Below are positions 54,144 to 63,091 of a stretch of 64,000 nucleotides of DNA, piece after piece. The notes below the pieces were generated by a model, which did no database searches, was not told the DNA's origin, and was given only the letters and a program-made list of their open reading frames with translations. Origin of the DNA: Symbiobacterium terraclitae (GTDB lineage: Bacteria; Bacillota; Sulfobacillia; Symbiobacteriales; Symbiobacteriaceae); NCBI RefSeq assembly GCF_017874315.1, contig NZ_JAGGLG010000023.1:1-64000 (forward strand). The letters are read 5' to 3'. Position 1 is the first letter of the stretch. Each line of letters starts with the position of its first letter. Position numbers and translations under genes: made by a program.

Positions 54144-55043
54144 GTGCACTACCTCGCCGCACTCTTCACCTTCCTCTCCGTAGCGCTGTCGCTGGGCGGG
54201 TTGGTGGGGATGCTCCGGCGGCGGTCCCGCCTGGCCGAGCGGCTGCTCGCCGAGCGGGAGCCGCATGGCCCGGAGGCCGCGGCCCTGGCCGACTCGCCCG
54301 GCTTCTTGGACCGGCTGGAGAAAGAGGCCAGGCAGGCGGGTTTGACCTTGACGCGCCGCCACCTCCTGCTGGCGATCTCGTCCAGCGCAGGCCTCGCCCT
54401 CCTGATGGGATGGGCCGGCGAGGTGACCGGCGCGGCGGCCTGCCTGCTGCTGGGTCTGGTCGGGCCGCTGCTGCTGATCCGGCACCGGGCGCGCACGCGC
54501 GCTGCCCGGTTCGCACAGCAGCTCCCGGAGACGCTGCTGCTGATGGCCAACGTCATCCGCGCCGGCGGCACGCTGTATCAGGCCGTGCAGACCGTCGTGC
54601 AGCAGGCGCCGGAGCCGATGCGCGCCGAGTTTGTGCGGGTGGAGCGGGCCATGCAGCTGCAGATGCCGCCGGGAGACGCCCTGGCGCTGATTCAGGACCG
54701 CCTGGGGCTGCACGAGTTCACCAGCGTGGTGATCGCCTGCAAGGTGGCCGGTGAGGCCGGCGCCGACCTGGACGTGGTGCTGGAGTCCATCGCCCGGGAG
54801 TTGGTGGAGGAGCGCCAGTTTCTGCGGGCGATGGAGACGGCCAGTGCGGAGGGAAAGGCCAGCGCCCGGATGGTCACGGCGGTCCCGCTGGCGGTGATGG
54901 CCTTCGTCAACTACCGGAACCCGGATTACTTCGGCGACGCCCTGCGGGACCCCACGGGCCGCATGGTGATCCTGGGCAGCCTGGGCGCCATCGCCCTGGG
55001 CTGGCTGCTCATCCGGCGGATCACGGACGTTCGCAACTGGTAG
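54144..55043 (+). CDS. tadB: TadB-like pilus inner-membrane platform protein
   Basis: A 299-residue T2SF-domain membrane protein with helices at about 4-23, 73-112 and 245-290. The cytoplasmic T2SF segment reads FAQQLPETLLLMANVIRAGGTLYQAVQTV. It partners with TadC as the platform on which TadA acts. GTG start, three bases after tadA. Confidence 0.9.
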   Translation: MHYLAALFTFLSVALSLGGLVGMLRRRSRLAERLLAEREPHGPEAAALADSPGFLDRLEKEARQAGLTLTRRHLLLAISSSAGLALLMGWAGEVTGAAACLLLGLVGPLLLIRHRARTRAARFAQQLPETLLLMANVIRAGGTLYQAVQTVVQQAPEPMRAEFVRVERAMQLQMPPGDALALIQDRLGLHEFTSVVIACKVAGEAGADLDVVLESIARELVEERQFLRAMETASAEGKASARMVTAVPLAVMAFVNYRNPDYFGDALRDPTGRMVILGSLGAIALGWLLIRRITDVRNW

Positions 55044-55055
55044 GAGGGAGGACCT

Positions 55056-55919
55056 GTGGCCGCCACCTGGACCTTCCTTGCGGTGCTCCTGTTCGGCCTG
55101 GGCGTCTGCGACCTCGCGACGGCCCGGCGACGCCGACTGCGCGCGATGGTCGAGCGGGCGGGGACCGTCTTCCCCGATCCCCCCGGCGCCGGCCAGCTGC
55201 TCGGCTGGCTCAAGCGGCACGCGGCGCCGCGGGTGCCGCTGATCCCCGGCATGGGCTCGCTCGAAGAGCTGCGGCAGCTCCTCATCTGGGCCGGTCGGCC
55301 GGGAGGGCTCGGGGCCGAGGAGTTCTACTTCCTCCAGCTGGTGCTGGCCCTTGCACTCGCCCTGCTCCTGATGGGCGCCTACGGCTGGGCCGGCGCCGCG
55401 GGGGGATTCCTCCTGGGGCTCTGGCTGCCGCGGGCGTGGCTCCGGCGGCGGGTGAGCGAGATCACGCTGCGCCTCCGGCGGGAGCTGCCGCAGTTCGTCC
55501 ACCTGCTGGCCACCTGCCTCGAGTCCGGCCTCGGCCTGACGGAGGCCATCCGGCGGGTGGCCGCGGAGAGCCCGGGGCTCCTGGCCGCCGAGATGCTGCA
55601 CACCGTGCACGAGATGGCGGCCGGGAAGCCGGCGCAGAGGGCGTGGCGCGACCTGATGGACAGGCACGAGTCCCCCGAACTGAAGGAGGTCGTCTCCGCG
55701 CTGCTCCAGAGCCACCAGTGGGGCGTCTCCATCGCAGCGCAGCTGCGCTTCACCATGCGGGCCATCCGCCAGCGCAAGCAGCAGCAGGCGCAGCAGAAGG
55801 CCCAGGAGGCTTCGGTCCGCATGCGCCTGCCCATGGTCCTGTTCATCCTGATGCCGACCATCGCCATCATCCTCGGCCCAGCCGTGCTCCGGCTGCTCAG
55901 CCAGTTCGCGGAGGGATGA
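55056..55919 (+). CDS. tadC: TadC-like pilus inner-membrane platform protein
   Basis: A 287-residue T2SF-domain protein. Helices lie near 2-20, 95-130 and 260-282; the core is LPQFVHLLATCLESGLGLTEAIRRVA and AQQKAQEASVRMRLPMVLFIL, the TadC pattern. GGAGGGAGG precedes the GTG start. Confidence 0.9.
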   Translation: MAATWTFLAVLLFGLGVCDLATARRRRLRAMVERAGTVFPDPPGAGQLLGWLKRHAAPRVPLIPGMGSLEELRQLLIWAGRPGGLGAEEFYFLQLVLALALALLLMGAYGWAGAAGGFLLGLWLPRAWLRRRVSEITLRLRRELPQFVHLLATCLESGLGLTEAIRRVAAESPGLLAAEMLHTVHEMAAGKPAQRAWRDLMDRHESPELKEVVSALLQSHQWGVSIAAQLRFTMRAIRQRKQQQAQQKAQEASVRMRLPMVLFILMPTIAIILGPAVLRLLSQFAEG

Positions 55920-55922
55920 GTT

Positions 55923-56378
55923 GTGGTGCGTCGCCTTCTGCGCGGCCAGCGCGGCAGCCAGATGGTGGAGTTCGCGCTGCTCGCTCCGATCCTGCTTTAC
56001 CTGGTGCTCTGCATCCCGGTGTTCGGGATGTTCGTCCACAGCTGGATGGTCGTCTCGGGCGCGGCCCGCGCCGGCGCCCGGGCCGCCAGCCTGCTCACGG
56101 TGCAGGGAAGCCGGGAGGCGGTGGCCCGGAAGGCCGCCGACCGGAACGTCTACTTGGCCCGGCAGGGTGAGGACGGGGTCGTCTACTTTGATCCGCTGCG
56201 GGATGTCGCGGTGCAGACCAGCGGTGGATACGTCACCGTCCGGGTCACCTACCATCAGCCCTCGTTCCTTCCGCTCCTCAGCGGCCTGCTGGGCGGTTCC
56301 GGGGCTGCCGGGGGCGACACCGTCCCGCTGACCGCCGCTGCCACCTTCCAGATCGAGCAGGGAGGGACCCTGAAGTGA
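55923..56378 (+). CDS. TadE-like pseudopilin
   Basis: A 151-residue minor pilin-like protein. The N-terminus RGQRGSQMVEFALLAPILLYLVLCIPVFG is the TadE/prepilin-like segment, a charged stretch followed by Glu and a ~20-residue hydrophobic helix. The remainder is an extracytoplasmic beta-rich region (AGARAASLLTV, GYVTVRVTYHQ). GTG start overlapping nothing; its 3' end overlaps the next gene by 4 bp. Confidence 0.82.
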   Translation: MVRRLLRGQRGSQMVEFALLAPILLYLVLCIPVFGMFVHSWMVVSGAARAGARAASLLTVQGSREAVARKAADRNVYLARQGEDGVVYFDPLRDVAVQTSGGYVTVRVTYHQPSFLPLLSGLLGGSGAAGGDTVPLTAAATFQIEQGGTLK

Positions 56379-57118
56379 GGCCCGGCCGCACCGCGGAGCG
56401 GGGGTCGACCTCGGCGCTCTTCATCTTCATCTGGTCCGTGGCCCTGATCGCGGTGGGGATCGCACTGGACGTGGGGCGAGTGTTCGTCCTCCGGGAGCAG
56501 CTGCGCACCGCCGAGGAGGCAGCTGCGCTGGCCGGCGTGCTCCAGGCCCGCTACGTGGTCGAGGCCCGGTTCCGCAGGGAGGAGAACCGTCCGATCCCGG
56601 TCTGCGCCGAGCTGGAACCGACCGAGCCGCCCGAGTGCCACCTCGTGGACCACTGGGTGGCGATCGAACCGGTCATCATCCGCGGCCCCGAGGCTGAGGT
56701 CTGGCCGGAAGCGCACCGCCTCTGGGCTGCCCAGTGCAACCGCTACAACGTGCGCTGCAGCCGGCAGTACTTTGCGGCGGAGTGCTGGATCGAGCCCAGG
56801 TCCGACTGGGCTGCGGTCCGGTCAGCGGCGCTCAGCGCGTTCCAGGCGAACGCGCGCTGGGGCGGACAGGCGCGCACGGCCGGTCCGGTGGCCGTGGAGG
56901 TGGAGACCGGCGGCGGCAGCAAACCCAGGCAACTGAGGGTCAGCGTCACCGCGGTCCTCGAGATGGAGACCCTGCTGCTCCCGATCCTCGGCGTCGACTC
57001 GCTGATGGTGACCACCCCGGGCGAGCCGACCGCGGCGGAGCTGGTTCGCCGGGAGTGGACGGGACAGAAGGTCTGGATCGGCGGGGTCCAGGTGCCGTCC
57101 CCGTGCCTGTCGCCATAG
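56375..57118 (+). CDS. TadG-like pilus-associated protein
   Basis: A 247-residue protein with an N-terminal TadE/TadG helix (SALFIFIWSVALIAVGIALDVGRVFVLREQLRTAEEAAALAG) and a large extracytoplasmic domain. It contains five or more cysteines (for example CAELEPTEPPEC and RCSRQYFAAECW) that could form disulfides outside the cell. Probably a tip or minor pilin component. GTG start, ATGA-type overlap with the preceding gene. Confidence 0.78.
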   Translation: MRPGRTAERGSTSALFIFIWSVALIAVGIALDVGRVFVLREQLRTAEEAAALAGVLQARYVVEARFRREENRPIPVCAELEPTEPPECHLVDHWVAIEPVIIRGPEAEVWPEAHRLWAAQCNRYNVRCSRQYFAAECWIEPRSDWAAVRSAALSAFQANARWGGQARTAGPVAVEVETGGGSKPRQLRVSVTAVLEMETLLLPILGVDSLMVTTPGEPTAAELVRREWTGQKVWIGGVQVPSPCLSP

Positions 57119-57155
57119 ATGGATCCGATTAATACATAACGAAAGGATGGTTCGC

Positions 57156-57344
57156 ATGAATCGGTTCGCCAAGGGCTTCCGTCGACTGCTTTCCCGCCAG
57201 GAGGGGCAGGGCATGACCGAGTATGGGCTGATCATCGCCCTGATCGCCGTCGTGCTGATCACCACCCTGACGGGCCTCAACAAGGCGCTGGACAAGACGT
57301 TTGACAAGGTCACGAAGCAGTTGGAGTCGGCCGTGAAGAAGTGA
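57156..57344 (+). CDS. flp: Flp family type IVb pilin
   Basis: The major pilin: 62 residues with the prepilin peptidase site and motif GQGMTEYGLIIALIAVVLITTL, where the conserved Glu-Tyr pair of Flp pilins follows the cleaved glycine. The helix occupies about 25-45, and the C-terminus is short and basic (LDKTFDKVTKQLESAVKK). ATG 57156 has AAAGGA as SD; the ATG at 57147 lies within that SD. TAATAC at 57130-57135 may be a -10 of its own promoter. It is the only Flp gene in the window, between two full Tad motor operons. No TadV peptidase gene is visible. Confidence 0.93.
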   Translation: MNRFAKGFRRLLSRQEGQGMTEYGLIIALIAVVLITTLTGLNKALDKTFDKVTKQLESAVKK

Positions 57345-57350
57345 GCGTCC

Positions 57351-57382
57351 CCAAGCCCCCTGCGCTTCCAGGGGGCTTGGTT
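57351..57382. terminator. Hairpin between flp and the convergent Tad operon
   Basis: CCAAGCCCCCTG pairs perfectly with CAGGGGGCTTGG around CGCTTC, then TTCACG. It is positioned to end both operons. Confidence 0.7.
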
Positions 57383-58230
57383 CACGGGCCGAGCTGCGTC
57401 AGGAAGGCGTAGATGGCGGGTCCGGCGGCCATGGCCAGGACGGCGGGGAGGACGAAGAGCACCAGCGGCAGCAGGAGCTTGACGCTGGCCCGTGCGCCCA
57501 GCTCCTGGGCCAGGCGCCTCCGCTTGTCCCAGGCGGTCTCGGCCTGCTGGCGCAGCGTGGCGGCGAGCCCGTCCGTGCCCTTCTCCATCGTCTGGACAAG
57601 GGCGCCCACGAAGCGGGTGAGGTCGCGCACGTCCAGCCGCTGTGCCATGTCGAGGAAGGCGAGTGCCGGGGGCTGCCCGAGCCGGATCTCGGCCAGCGCC
57701 GCCTCGACCGCCCGGCCCAGCGCCGTCCGGCTGTTGCGGGCGTAGTGGTCCAGCGCGGGCAGCAGTTGGAGGCCCGACTCGGCGAGGACGGCCAGCGTGA
57801 AGAGGAAGTAGGGCAGGTCCCTCTGGATGGCCGCCCGGCGCGCTGCGGCGGCGCGGCGGACCTCCAGGTCGGGCGCCTGAAACGCCCAGACCGCCGCGGC
57901 CAGGGCCACCGCCCCGCCGACGCCCTGCCCCAGCAAGGCGAGCAGCAGCGCGGCCGACAGGGCAAGCCCGGCCAGGCGGAGCTTGCGGCTGGCCAGCTCC
58001 TCCAGCGTCTCATCCCATCCCGAGACCGCCAGATCCCGCGCCACCCTGCCGCTGGCCATGAGGCCGGCGAGCCGCCGGGCGAGCCACCCGGGGGCGTCCC
58101 CCCGCCTTTGGGCCTGCGCCGCCGGGAACCTTCGGGGCGGGGCGGCCGGGGCGCCATGGGATGACGCGGCAGGGGGCATCAGGAGCAGGAAGCAGGCTGC
58201 GGCAGCGAGTCCCGCGATCAGCAGTGCCAT
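57382..58230 (-). CDS. tadC: TadC-like pilus platform protein (second Tad operon)
   Basis: A 282-residue T2SF membrane protein. An N-terminal helix (about 2-20), a helical pair (about 85-115) and a C-terminal helix (about 250-278) surround the T2SF core QRDLPYFLFTLAVLAESGLQLLPALDHYAR. Last gene of the - strand Tad operon and paralogous to the + strand tadC, but with low obvious identity, so the two sets diverged long ago or came from different sources. Confidence 0.87.
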   Translation of the reverse strand: MALLIAGLAAAACFLLLMPPAASSHGAPAAPPRRFPAAQAQRRGDAPGWLARRLAGLMASGRVARDLAVSGWDETLEELASRKLRLAGLALSAALLLALLGQGVGGAVALAAAVWAFQAPDLEVRRAAAARRAAIQRDLPYFLFTLAVLAESGLQLLPALDHYARNSRTALGRAVEAALAEIRLGQPPALAFLDMAQRLDVRDLTRFVGALVQTMEKGTDGLAATLRQQAETAWDKRRRLAQELGARASVKLLLPLVLFVLPAVLAMAAGPAIYAFLTQLGP

Positions 58231-58242
58231 GGCACCCCCTCC

Positions 58243-59079
58243 TCACATGTCGATGCGCGCAATCCGCTGAGCCATCCAGTAGCCGCCGGCCACGGTGAGG
58301 AAGATGAGCCCAAGGGCCACCTGACCCCACCGGGTGGCGTGGAAGACACCCAGGTAGGTCGGGTTGGTCAGCCGGACCACCAGGTAGATCCCCAGGGGGA
58401 TCAGGGCCAGGATGGCCGCTTCGGTGCGCTTCTGAGCCGTCATCACCTGAATCTCGCGTTCCACTGCCAGGCGGTCCGCGACCATGTGGGCCACGTTGCC
58501 CATGACATCCACGATGTTCCCGCCCCGCCTGCGGGTCGTCACCAGGGCTTCGACGAGCGCCGACACCTCCTCCAGCGGCACCCGGTCGCGGAGGCCGAGC
58601 AGGGCCTCGTCCACCGGCATGCCCAACTCCACTTCCCGGGCGGCCACCTCCAGCTCGTGGATCAGTTGCCCGCCGCCCGGATGGAGCCTCCGCAGGTCCG
58701 CGGCGCACCGCTGAAGGGCATTGGGCAGGGACTGGCCGGCCTTCAGGGAGGTCGCCAGGGAGAGCAGCGCTTCCTGGAGGTGGTCCCGCAGGACCTGGGC
58801 CCGGAGGTGCGCGAGGGCATCGCGCAGCGTGCTGGCCAGCAGGATTCCCGCCGGCAGGCTGATGAGCGCCGTCATCCAGGCGCCGGTGATGATGCCGACC
58901 AGCAGGAACAGGGCCGGCGGCACCAGCAGGAACAGACGCCGGTCGTCCCCGGCTTCCGCGGGCCGCCACGCCGGGGGAATCCCCTCACGCCACACCGGGA
59001 GCGCACCGGCGGACGTGCCGCCCGGGGCAAGGGCAAGGAAGAGCGCCGCTGCGGCGAGAGCAGCGATAAGGTAGACCAT
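58243..59079 (-). CDS. tadB: TadB-like pilus platform protein (second Tad operon)
   Basis: A 278-residue T2SF membrane protein starting MVYLIAALAAAALFLALAPG; core HLQEALLSLATSLKAGQSLPNALQRCA, and VALVTTRRRGGNIVDVMGNVAHM typical of TadB (read as EALVTTRRRGGNIVDVM). The ATG overlaps the tadA stop by one base (TGATG) and has GGAGGG as SD; the longer frame upstream is only a shadow of tadA. Confidence 0.88.
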   Translation of the reverse strand: MVYLIAALAAAALFLALAPGGTSAGALPVWREGIPPAWRPAEAGDDRRLFLLVPPALFLLVGIITGAWMTALISLPAGILLASTLRDALAHLRAQVLRDHLQEALLSLATSLKAGQSLPNALQRCAADLRRLHPGGGQLIHELEVAAREVELGMPVDEALLGLRDRVPLEEVSALVEALVTTRRRGGNIVDVMGNVAHMVADRLAVEREIQVMTAQKRTEAAILALIPLGIYLVVRLTNPTYLGVFHATRWGQVALGLIFLTVAGGYWMAQRIARIDM

Positions 59080-60398
59080 CACAATCCCTCCGGAAGCGTT
59101 ACGCCGGCCATCCGGAACTTCTCCCGGCGGCCCACCGGGCGGCCCGCGGGAAGCAGCGCGCCGCACTCGAGGTCGTACTGGAAGACCGGCTCCGTCGCCA
59201 CCTCGCCCCCGGCGGCACCCGTGACCTCGAGGATCTGCCAGAGCCTGCGGGAGCCGTCCGTCAGCCGCTCCAGGTGGAGGATGAAGTCGACGGCCGAGGC
59301 GACCTGCTGCCGGACCGCGGCCGCGGGCAGGTCCACGCCCGACATGAGCACCATGGTCTCGATGCGGGCCAGGGCGTCCCGGGCGGAGTTGGCGTGGACG
59401 GTCGTCAGCGATCCGTCGTGGCCGGTGTTCATCGCCTGCAGCATGTCCAGCGCCTCGCCGCCGCGGCACTCACCCACCACGATGCGGTCGGGCCGCATGC
59501 GCAGGGAGGCCCGCACCAGGTCGCGGATGGTCAGCGCCCCCTTGCCCTCCACGTTGGGGGGCCGGGCCTCGAGGCTCACGAGGTTCGGGATGCCGGTCAG
59601 CTGCAGCTCGGCCGAGTCCTCGATGGTGATCACCCGCTCATGCGCCGGGATCTTCATCGCCAGGGCGTTGAGGAAGGTCGTCTTGCCCGTGGACGTCCCC
59701 CCCGAGATCACCAGGTTGCACCGGGCCTGCACCAGCCGCTCCAGGAACTCCGCCGCAAGCGGCGTCAGGGTGCCGGCCTCGACCATCTGCTCCAGGCTCA
59801 GGGGGTGCTGGGGGAACTTGCGGATCGTGAGCACCGGCCCGACGAGCGACACAGGAGGCAGCACCACGTGTACCCGGGCGCCGCCGGGCAGGCGGGCGTC
59901 GACGATGGGCGTGGCCTCGTCCACCTTGCGGTTGACGCGGGCGACGATGCGCTCGATCAGGTGGAGGAGCTCGGCCTCGCTGCCGAAGGCCAGGGGCTGC
60001 CCGTCCTCCGTCAGGGCCGGCTCCGGATGGCCCGAACGCTCCACGAAGATGCGCCCCGGGCCGTTCACCATGATCTCCTTGACGGTGTCGTCCTGGAGCA
60101 GCGGGTCCAGCAGCCCGAAGCCGAAGATCTGGTACTGCAGCCTGTCGACCAGTGCCGCTTTCTCGTGGTGCGTGAGGTGGAGGTAGCCGAAGCGGTCCGC
60201 AAGCACCTCCTCCAGCAGAGCCCAGAGGCGATCCCGCATCTCGCGGTCGCTCAGGGCAGCCAGCGGCGCGTCGGTGCTGCGCAGGCGCTCCCGCACCGCC
60301 TCCAGCACCGGCCGCAGCCGCTCGTGTGTCCGGGGCGGACCGGCGGCTCCGCTCCTGCCCTGGCGGCGTTCGATCAGCTGACGCAGCCCGCCGTTCAC
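59079..60398 (-). CDS. tadA: TadA/CpaF-type ATPase (second Tad operon)
   Basis: A 439-residue secretion ATPase: FGLLDPLLQDDTVKEIMVNGPGRIFVERSG at the N-domain, Walker A GGTSTGKTTFLNAL near 233, TIEDSAELQL, Walker B RPDRIVVGECRGGEALDM and GHDGSLTTVHANS. A functional motor on sequence grounds. The GTG start overlaps the TadZ-like gene stop by 4 bp. Confidence 0.95.
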   Translation of the reverse strand: MNGGLRQLIERRQGRSGAAGPPRTHERLRPVLEAVRERLRSTDAPLAALSDREMRDRLWALLEEVLADRFGYLHLTHHEKAALVDRLQYQIFGFGLLDPLLQDDTVKEIMVNGPGRIFVERSGHPEPALTEDGQPLAFGSEAELLHLIERIVARVNRKVDEATPIVDARLPGGARVHVVLPPVSLVGPVLTIRKFPQHPLSLEQMVEAGTLTPLAAEFLERLVQARCNLVISGGTSTGKTTFLNALAMKIPAHERVITIEDSAELQLTGIPNLVSLEARPPNVEGKGALTIRDLVRASLRMRPDRIVVGECRGGEALDMLQAMNTGHDGSLTTVHANSARDALARIETMVLMSGVDLPAAAVRQQVASAVDFILHLERLTDGSRRLWQILEVTGAAGGEVATEPVFQYDLECGALLPAGRPVGRREKFRMAGVTLPEGL

Positions 60399-61519
60399 GG
60401 GCCTTTCACCTCCTCGACGAGCGCCTCCAGCAGGCGGTCGAGGGCGCGCGCGGCCGGTCCCCCGGGCTTGAAGCCGGCAAACCGCCCCGTACCGTCGCCG
60501 GAGGACCGCGGCTCCTCGGGGATCCGCAGCGCCGGGCGGTACGGGAGGAACCCGAGCGCCTCCTCGACCGGCAGCGGCAGCTGTTCACGCACCCGGTTCA
60601 GCACGAGCCTCACCCGGCCGGGAGGGACCTGCAGCTCCCCCAGCAGCGCCTCCACCTGAACCAGGCGGTAGGCCGAGACCGCGTCGGGCAGGCCGACGAG
60701 GCAGACGGCATCGGCGGCCGCCATCGCTGCGGCCGTCCGGACGGTCATCTCAGCCGGTGTGTCGACCAGCGCGTAGGCGCAGCCACACGGCCCCAACAGG
60801 CGCAGCACCGCCTCCACGAGCTCCGGGCTGAGGTCGTCCATCGCGGCCGGGCCGGCGCTGGGCATCAGGTGAATGCCGGGCTCGGCCTCCACCAGGGCGC
60901 CTGCGATCCGGCCGGGGCCTTCCGGATCCCCGGCGAGCGCCTCAGGTGACAGCCCGCAGAGCTCTGCCCAGCCCCCCGCCTGGCGCACGCCCAGCAAAGG
61001 TACGGCACCGCCTCCGCTGCCCAGTTCCACCACCGCCACCCGGCTGCCGCGATCCCGCAGTTCCCGGGCGAGGTGGAGCAGCAGCGAGCTGGTGCCGGCG
61101 CCTCCCCGGGGGGAGTGGAAGGCGATGATCTTCCCGGTCGCGGGCGCTCCGGGGGCCAGCCCCAGCAGGTGCCGGAGCATGGCGGCCAGCCGGGCGGGGT
61201 CGGCGTCCGGGCAGTGGGCGATGCCCAGCTCGGCGGCCCTGCGCCGGACCAGGGGCGGGACCGCTCCGCTGGCGGCGCACAGCACCGCGTAGTGCGCGGC
61301 GGTCAGGTCCTGTGCGAGGGAGATCCCCTCCAGGCCGAGCCCCGCGTCGAGCACGACGGCATGGCTGGGCGAGGCGGCGAGCTGCTCGAGCAAGGCGTCA
61401 ATGTCAGAGACGGCGACCGTCACCTGGAGCCCCATGGCGGGGTGCGCCTCCAGCCAGTCCCGGAAGCGCGCGGCGGCCGCGGGCGCCAGGCCGCATAGCG
61501 CCACACGGAGCGGCGTCAT
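60395..61519 (-). CDS. TadZ/CpaE-like protein (second Tad operon)
   Basis: A 374-residue protein with an N-terminal atypical receiver domain (about 1-115; LRVALCGLAPAAAARFRDWLEAH, HAVVLDAGLGLEG) and a ParA-like domain whose Walker A is HSPRGGAGTSSLL. The usual GKT lysine is Thr here. Conserved ParA-like segments include VAVVELGSGGGAVPLLG and YALVDTPAEMTVRTAAA. It is probably a polar anchor for the pilus motor that binds nucleotide atypically. ATGA-type overlaps on both sides. Confidence 0.83.
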   Translation of the reverse strand: MTPLRVALCGLAPAAAARFRDWLEAHPAMGLQVTVAVSDIDALLEQLAASPSHAVVLDAGLGLEGISLAQDLTAAHYAVLCAASGAVPPLVRRRAAELGIAHCPDADPARLAAMLRHLLGLAPGAPATGKIIAFHSPRGGAGTSSLLLHLARELRDRGSRVAVVELGSGGGAVPLLGVRQAGGWAELCGLSPEALAGDPEGPGRIAGALVEAEPGIHLMPSAGPAAMDDLSPELVEAVLRLLGPCGCAYALVDTPAEMTVRTAAAMAAADAVCLVGLPDAVSAYRLVQVEALLGELQVPPGRVRLVLNRVREQLPLPVEEALGFLPYRPALRIPEEPRSSGDGTGRFAGFKPGGPAARALDRLLEALVEEVKGP

Positions 61520-62127
61520 GGCAGGAGGCCCTCCAGGCGGCGCACAACCTTCACCGCCAGCCCGTCCGTGGCGGCGAGTACCGCGGGCACCTGCTCATCC
61601 GGCACCAGCACCGTGACCCGGTCCGCCTCCGCGTGAACGACGCGCGTCGCCGTCAGGATCCGGACCGCCTCGCGTCCCTCTCCCGGGATGACATAGAGAT
61701 CGACCTCCTCGCCGGCCCGCAACTCGGGTGCGCCCACCCCCTCCGCGGGGAGGCTGACCACCCGCATCTCCCCTGGCCAAGCGCTCTCACGGCCCGCCGG
61801 CGCAGGGTCCAGGCTGACGTTTTCTCCGGGGACCAGCGCCTCGCCCGGGAGGATGGTGCGCGTGGCGTACCACGCTTCGGGGGCGTCGGCCGGGGTGTGC
61901 GGCAGCGCCTCCCGGGCCAGCAGGCGCCGGGTGGGGCCGTCCACCTCGACCAGCTGGAGCAGCCCTGCTGAGAGCTGCACGCCCGGAATGATCTCCTGGC
62001 GGGCGACCCAGATGACCTCGGTCTCGGACTCACCGGCCGAGCCGACCCCGGCGAGGTAGGTCACCGTGAGCACTGCTGCCGCCACGGCGCAGACGGTTGC
62101 CAGAAGATACCGCAGGCGGGGATTCAT
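61516..62127 (-). CDS. cpaB: CpaB-like pilus assembly protein (second Tad operon)
   Basis: A 203-residue protein: N-terminal helix (about 5-25), SAF domain (IWVARQEIIPGVQLSAGLLQLVEVDG, TRTILPGEALVPGENV) and the RcpC-like second half (MRVVSLPAEGVGAPELRAGEEVDLYVIP). First gene of the - strand operon. The ATG at 62127 follows AGGAGGTGG. That SD lies in the 3' arm of a perfect 8-bp hairpin, which may restrict translation. Confidence 0.85.
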   Translation of the reverse strand: MNPRLRYLLATVCAVAAAVLTVTYLAGVGSAGESETEVIWVARQEIIPGVQLSAGLLQLVEVDGPTRRLLAREALPHTPADAPEAWYATRTILPGEALVPGENVSLDPAPAGRESAWPGEMRVVSLPAEGVGAPELRAGEEVDLYVIPGEGREAVRILTATRVVHAEADRVTVLVPDEQVPAVLAATDGLAVKVVRRLEGLLP

Positions 62128-62135
62128 TCCATCCA

Positions 62136-62164
62136 CCTCCTGCCCCTAATCACGGAGCAGGAGG
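62136..62164 (-). promoter_or_regulatory. Hairpin sequestering the ribosome binding site of the second cpaB
   Basis: In the - strand transcript CCTCCTGC (62164-62157) pairs perfectly with GCAGGAGG (62143-62136) over a 13-nt loop. The latter is the SD of the downstream ATG at 62127. No clear promoter is visible in the 119-bp divergent gap (62128-62245). Confidence 0.6.
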
Positions 62165-62245
62165 CTGAATGGTTCAACGGATTAGGGTGATTTGGTCGCG
62201 TGATAAAGGGTTTGTGCGCAAACCGTGTGAGGGAGGGCATGCGCA

Positions 62246-63088
62246 GTGCAACCACAGCCGAACAGCGAGGGACCGCCGGGGCTGACTCCGCCGTCGGGGC
62301 GCTGCCGCAGGCGGTCGGGACTGAAGGGAGCGTACGGGGGCGTGGCCCTGGAGGTCGCACTGGTCCTGCCCGTGCTCTGCGCGCTGGTGATCGGCGGTTG
62401 GGTGTTGGCGTACATGGCGTTCGCCAAGGTGGCGCTCACCATGACCGCCAACCGGGCGGCCCGGGACTTCGCCGCGGCCACCGAGCTGCATGGCAGCCTG
62501 AAGGACGCCGACCGGGCTTACCGCTACGACGGAGGTTTCGCGGAGAGCTTCGGCCTGCCCCGCTGGGCGGTGCACGCCCTGATCATGCGGACGGCCGTGG
62601 GCGGGGGGAAAAGGGAGTCCGACCAGGCTGTGGTGGTGGCGACTTGCTACCGCCTCCCCCTCACCCTGCCCGGGGGCTTGCTGAACGGTCCACGGGAGGC
62701 GGAGGCGGCGGGACTGCCCGATGGCAGCGACCTACGGGAACTCCTGGAGCGGGTGGAGCGTGAATACCGGAACGCCTGGCGCGAGGTCGAGGCCGAGCGG
62801 GACGAGTGGGAGCGGCTGCTCAGCGAGGGCCGGGCGCTGTACGAACGAGGGCGCAGGCTGGCCGGCGAGGCCGGGTGGATGGGCGACCTGTTGCGGCAGG
62901 CGATCGAGGGGCCGCCGCCGGACCTCACCCCCTTCGACACCGCCGGTGCGGAGGGGCCGGACGACCTGGAGCGGGCCGTCCGCGCACTGTGCGAAGCCCC
63001 GGAGCCGCTGCGGGGCCGGTCGATCATCGTGACGGGCCGATCCGCCTACCTGCTCCAGAAGGTATTTGAACCCCAAGGGAGGCCGTAG
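62246..63088 (+). CDS. TadE-like protein with long C-terminal helical region
   Basis: A 280-residue protein; residues ~30-56 (YGGVALEVALVLPVLCALVIGGWVLAYMAF) are a TadE-type signal/anchor helix. The extracytoplasmic part is largely charged helix with coiled-coil potential (about 155-220; LERVEREYRNAWREVEAERDEWERLL). The GTG start is preceded by GGGAGGG. It is divergent from the second Tad operon and begins a set of three pilin-like genes. Confidence 0.72.
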   Translation: MQPQPNSEGPPGLTPPSGRCRRRSGLKGAYGGVALEVALVLPVLCALVIGGWVLAYMAFAKVALTMTANRAARDFAAATELHGSLKDADRAYRYDGGFAESFGLPRWAVHALIMRTAVGGGKRESDQAVVVATCYRLPLTLPGGLLNGPREAEAAGLPDGSDLRELLERVEREYRNAWREVEAERDEWERLLSEGRALYERGRRLAGEAGWMGDLLRQAIEGPPPDLTPFDTAGAEGPDDLERAVRALCEAPEPLRGRSIIVTGRSAYLLQKVFEPQGRP

Positions 63089-63091
63089 CCG

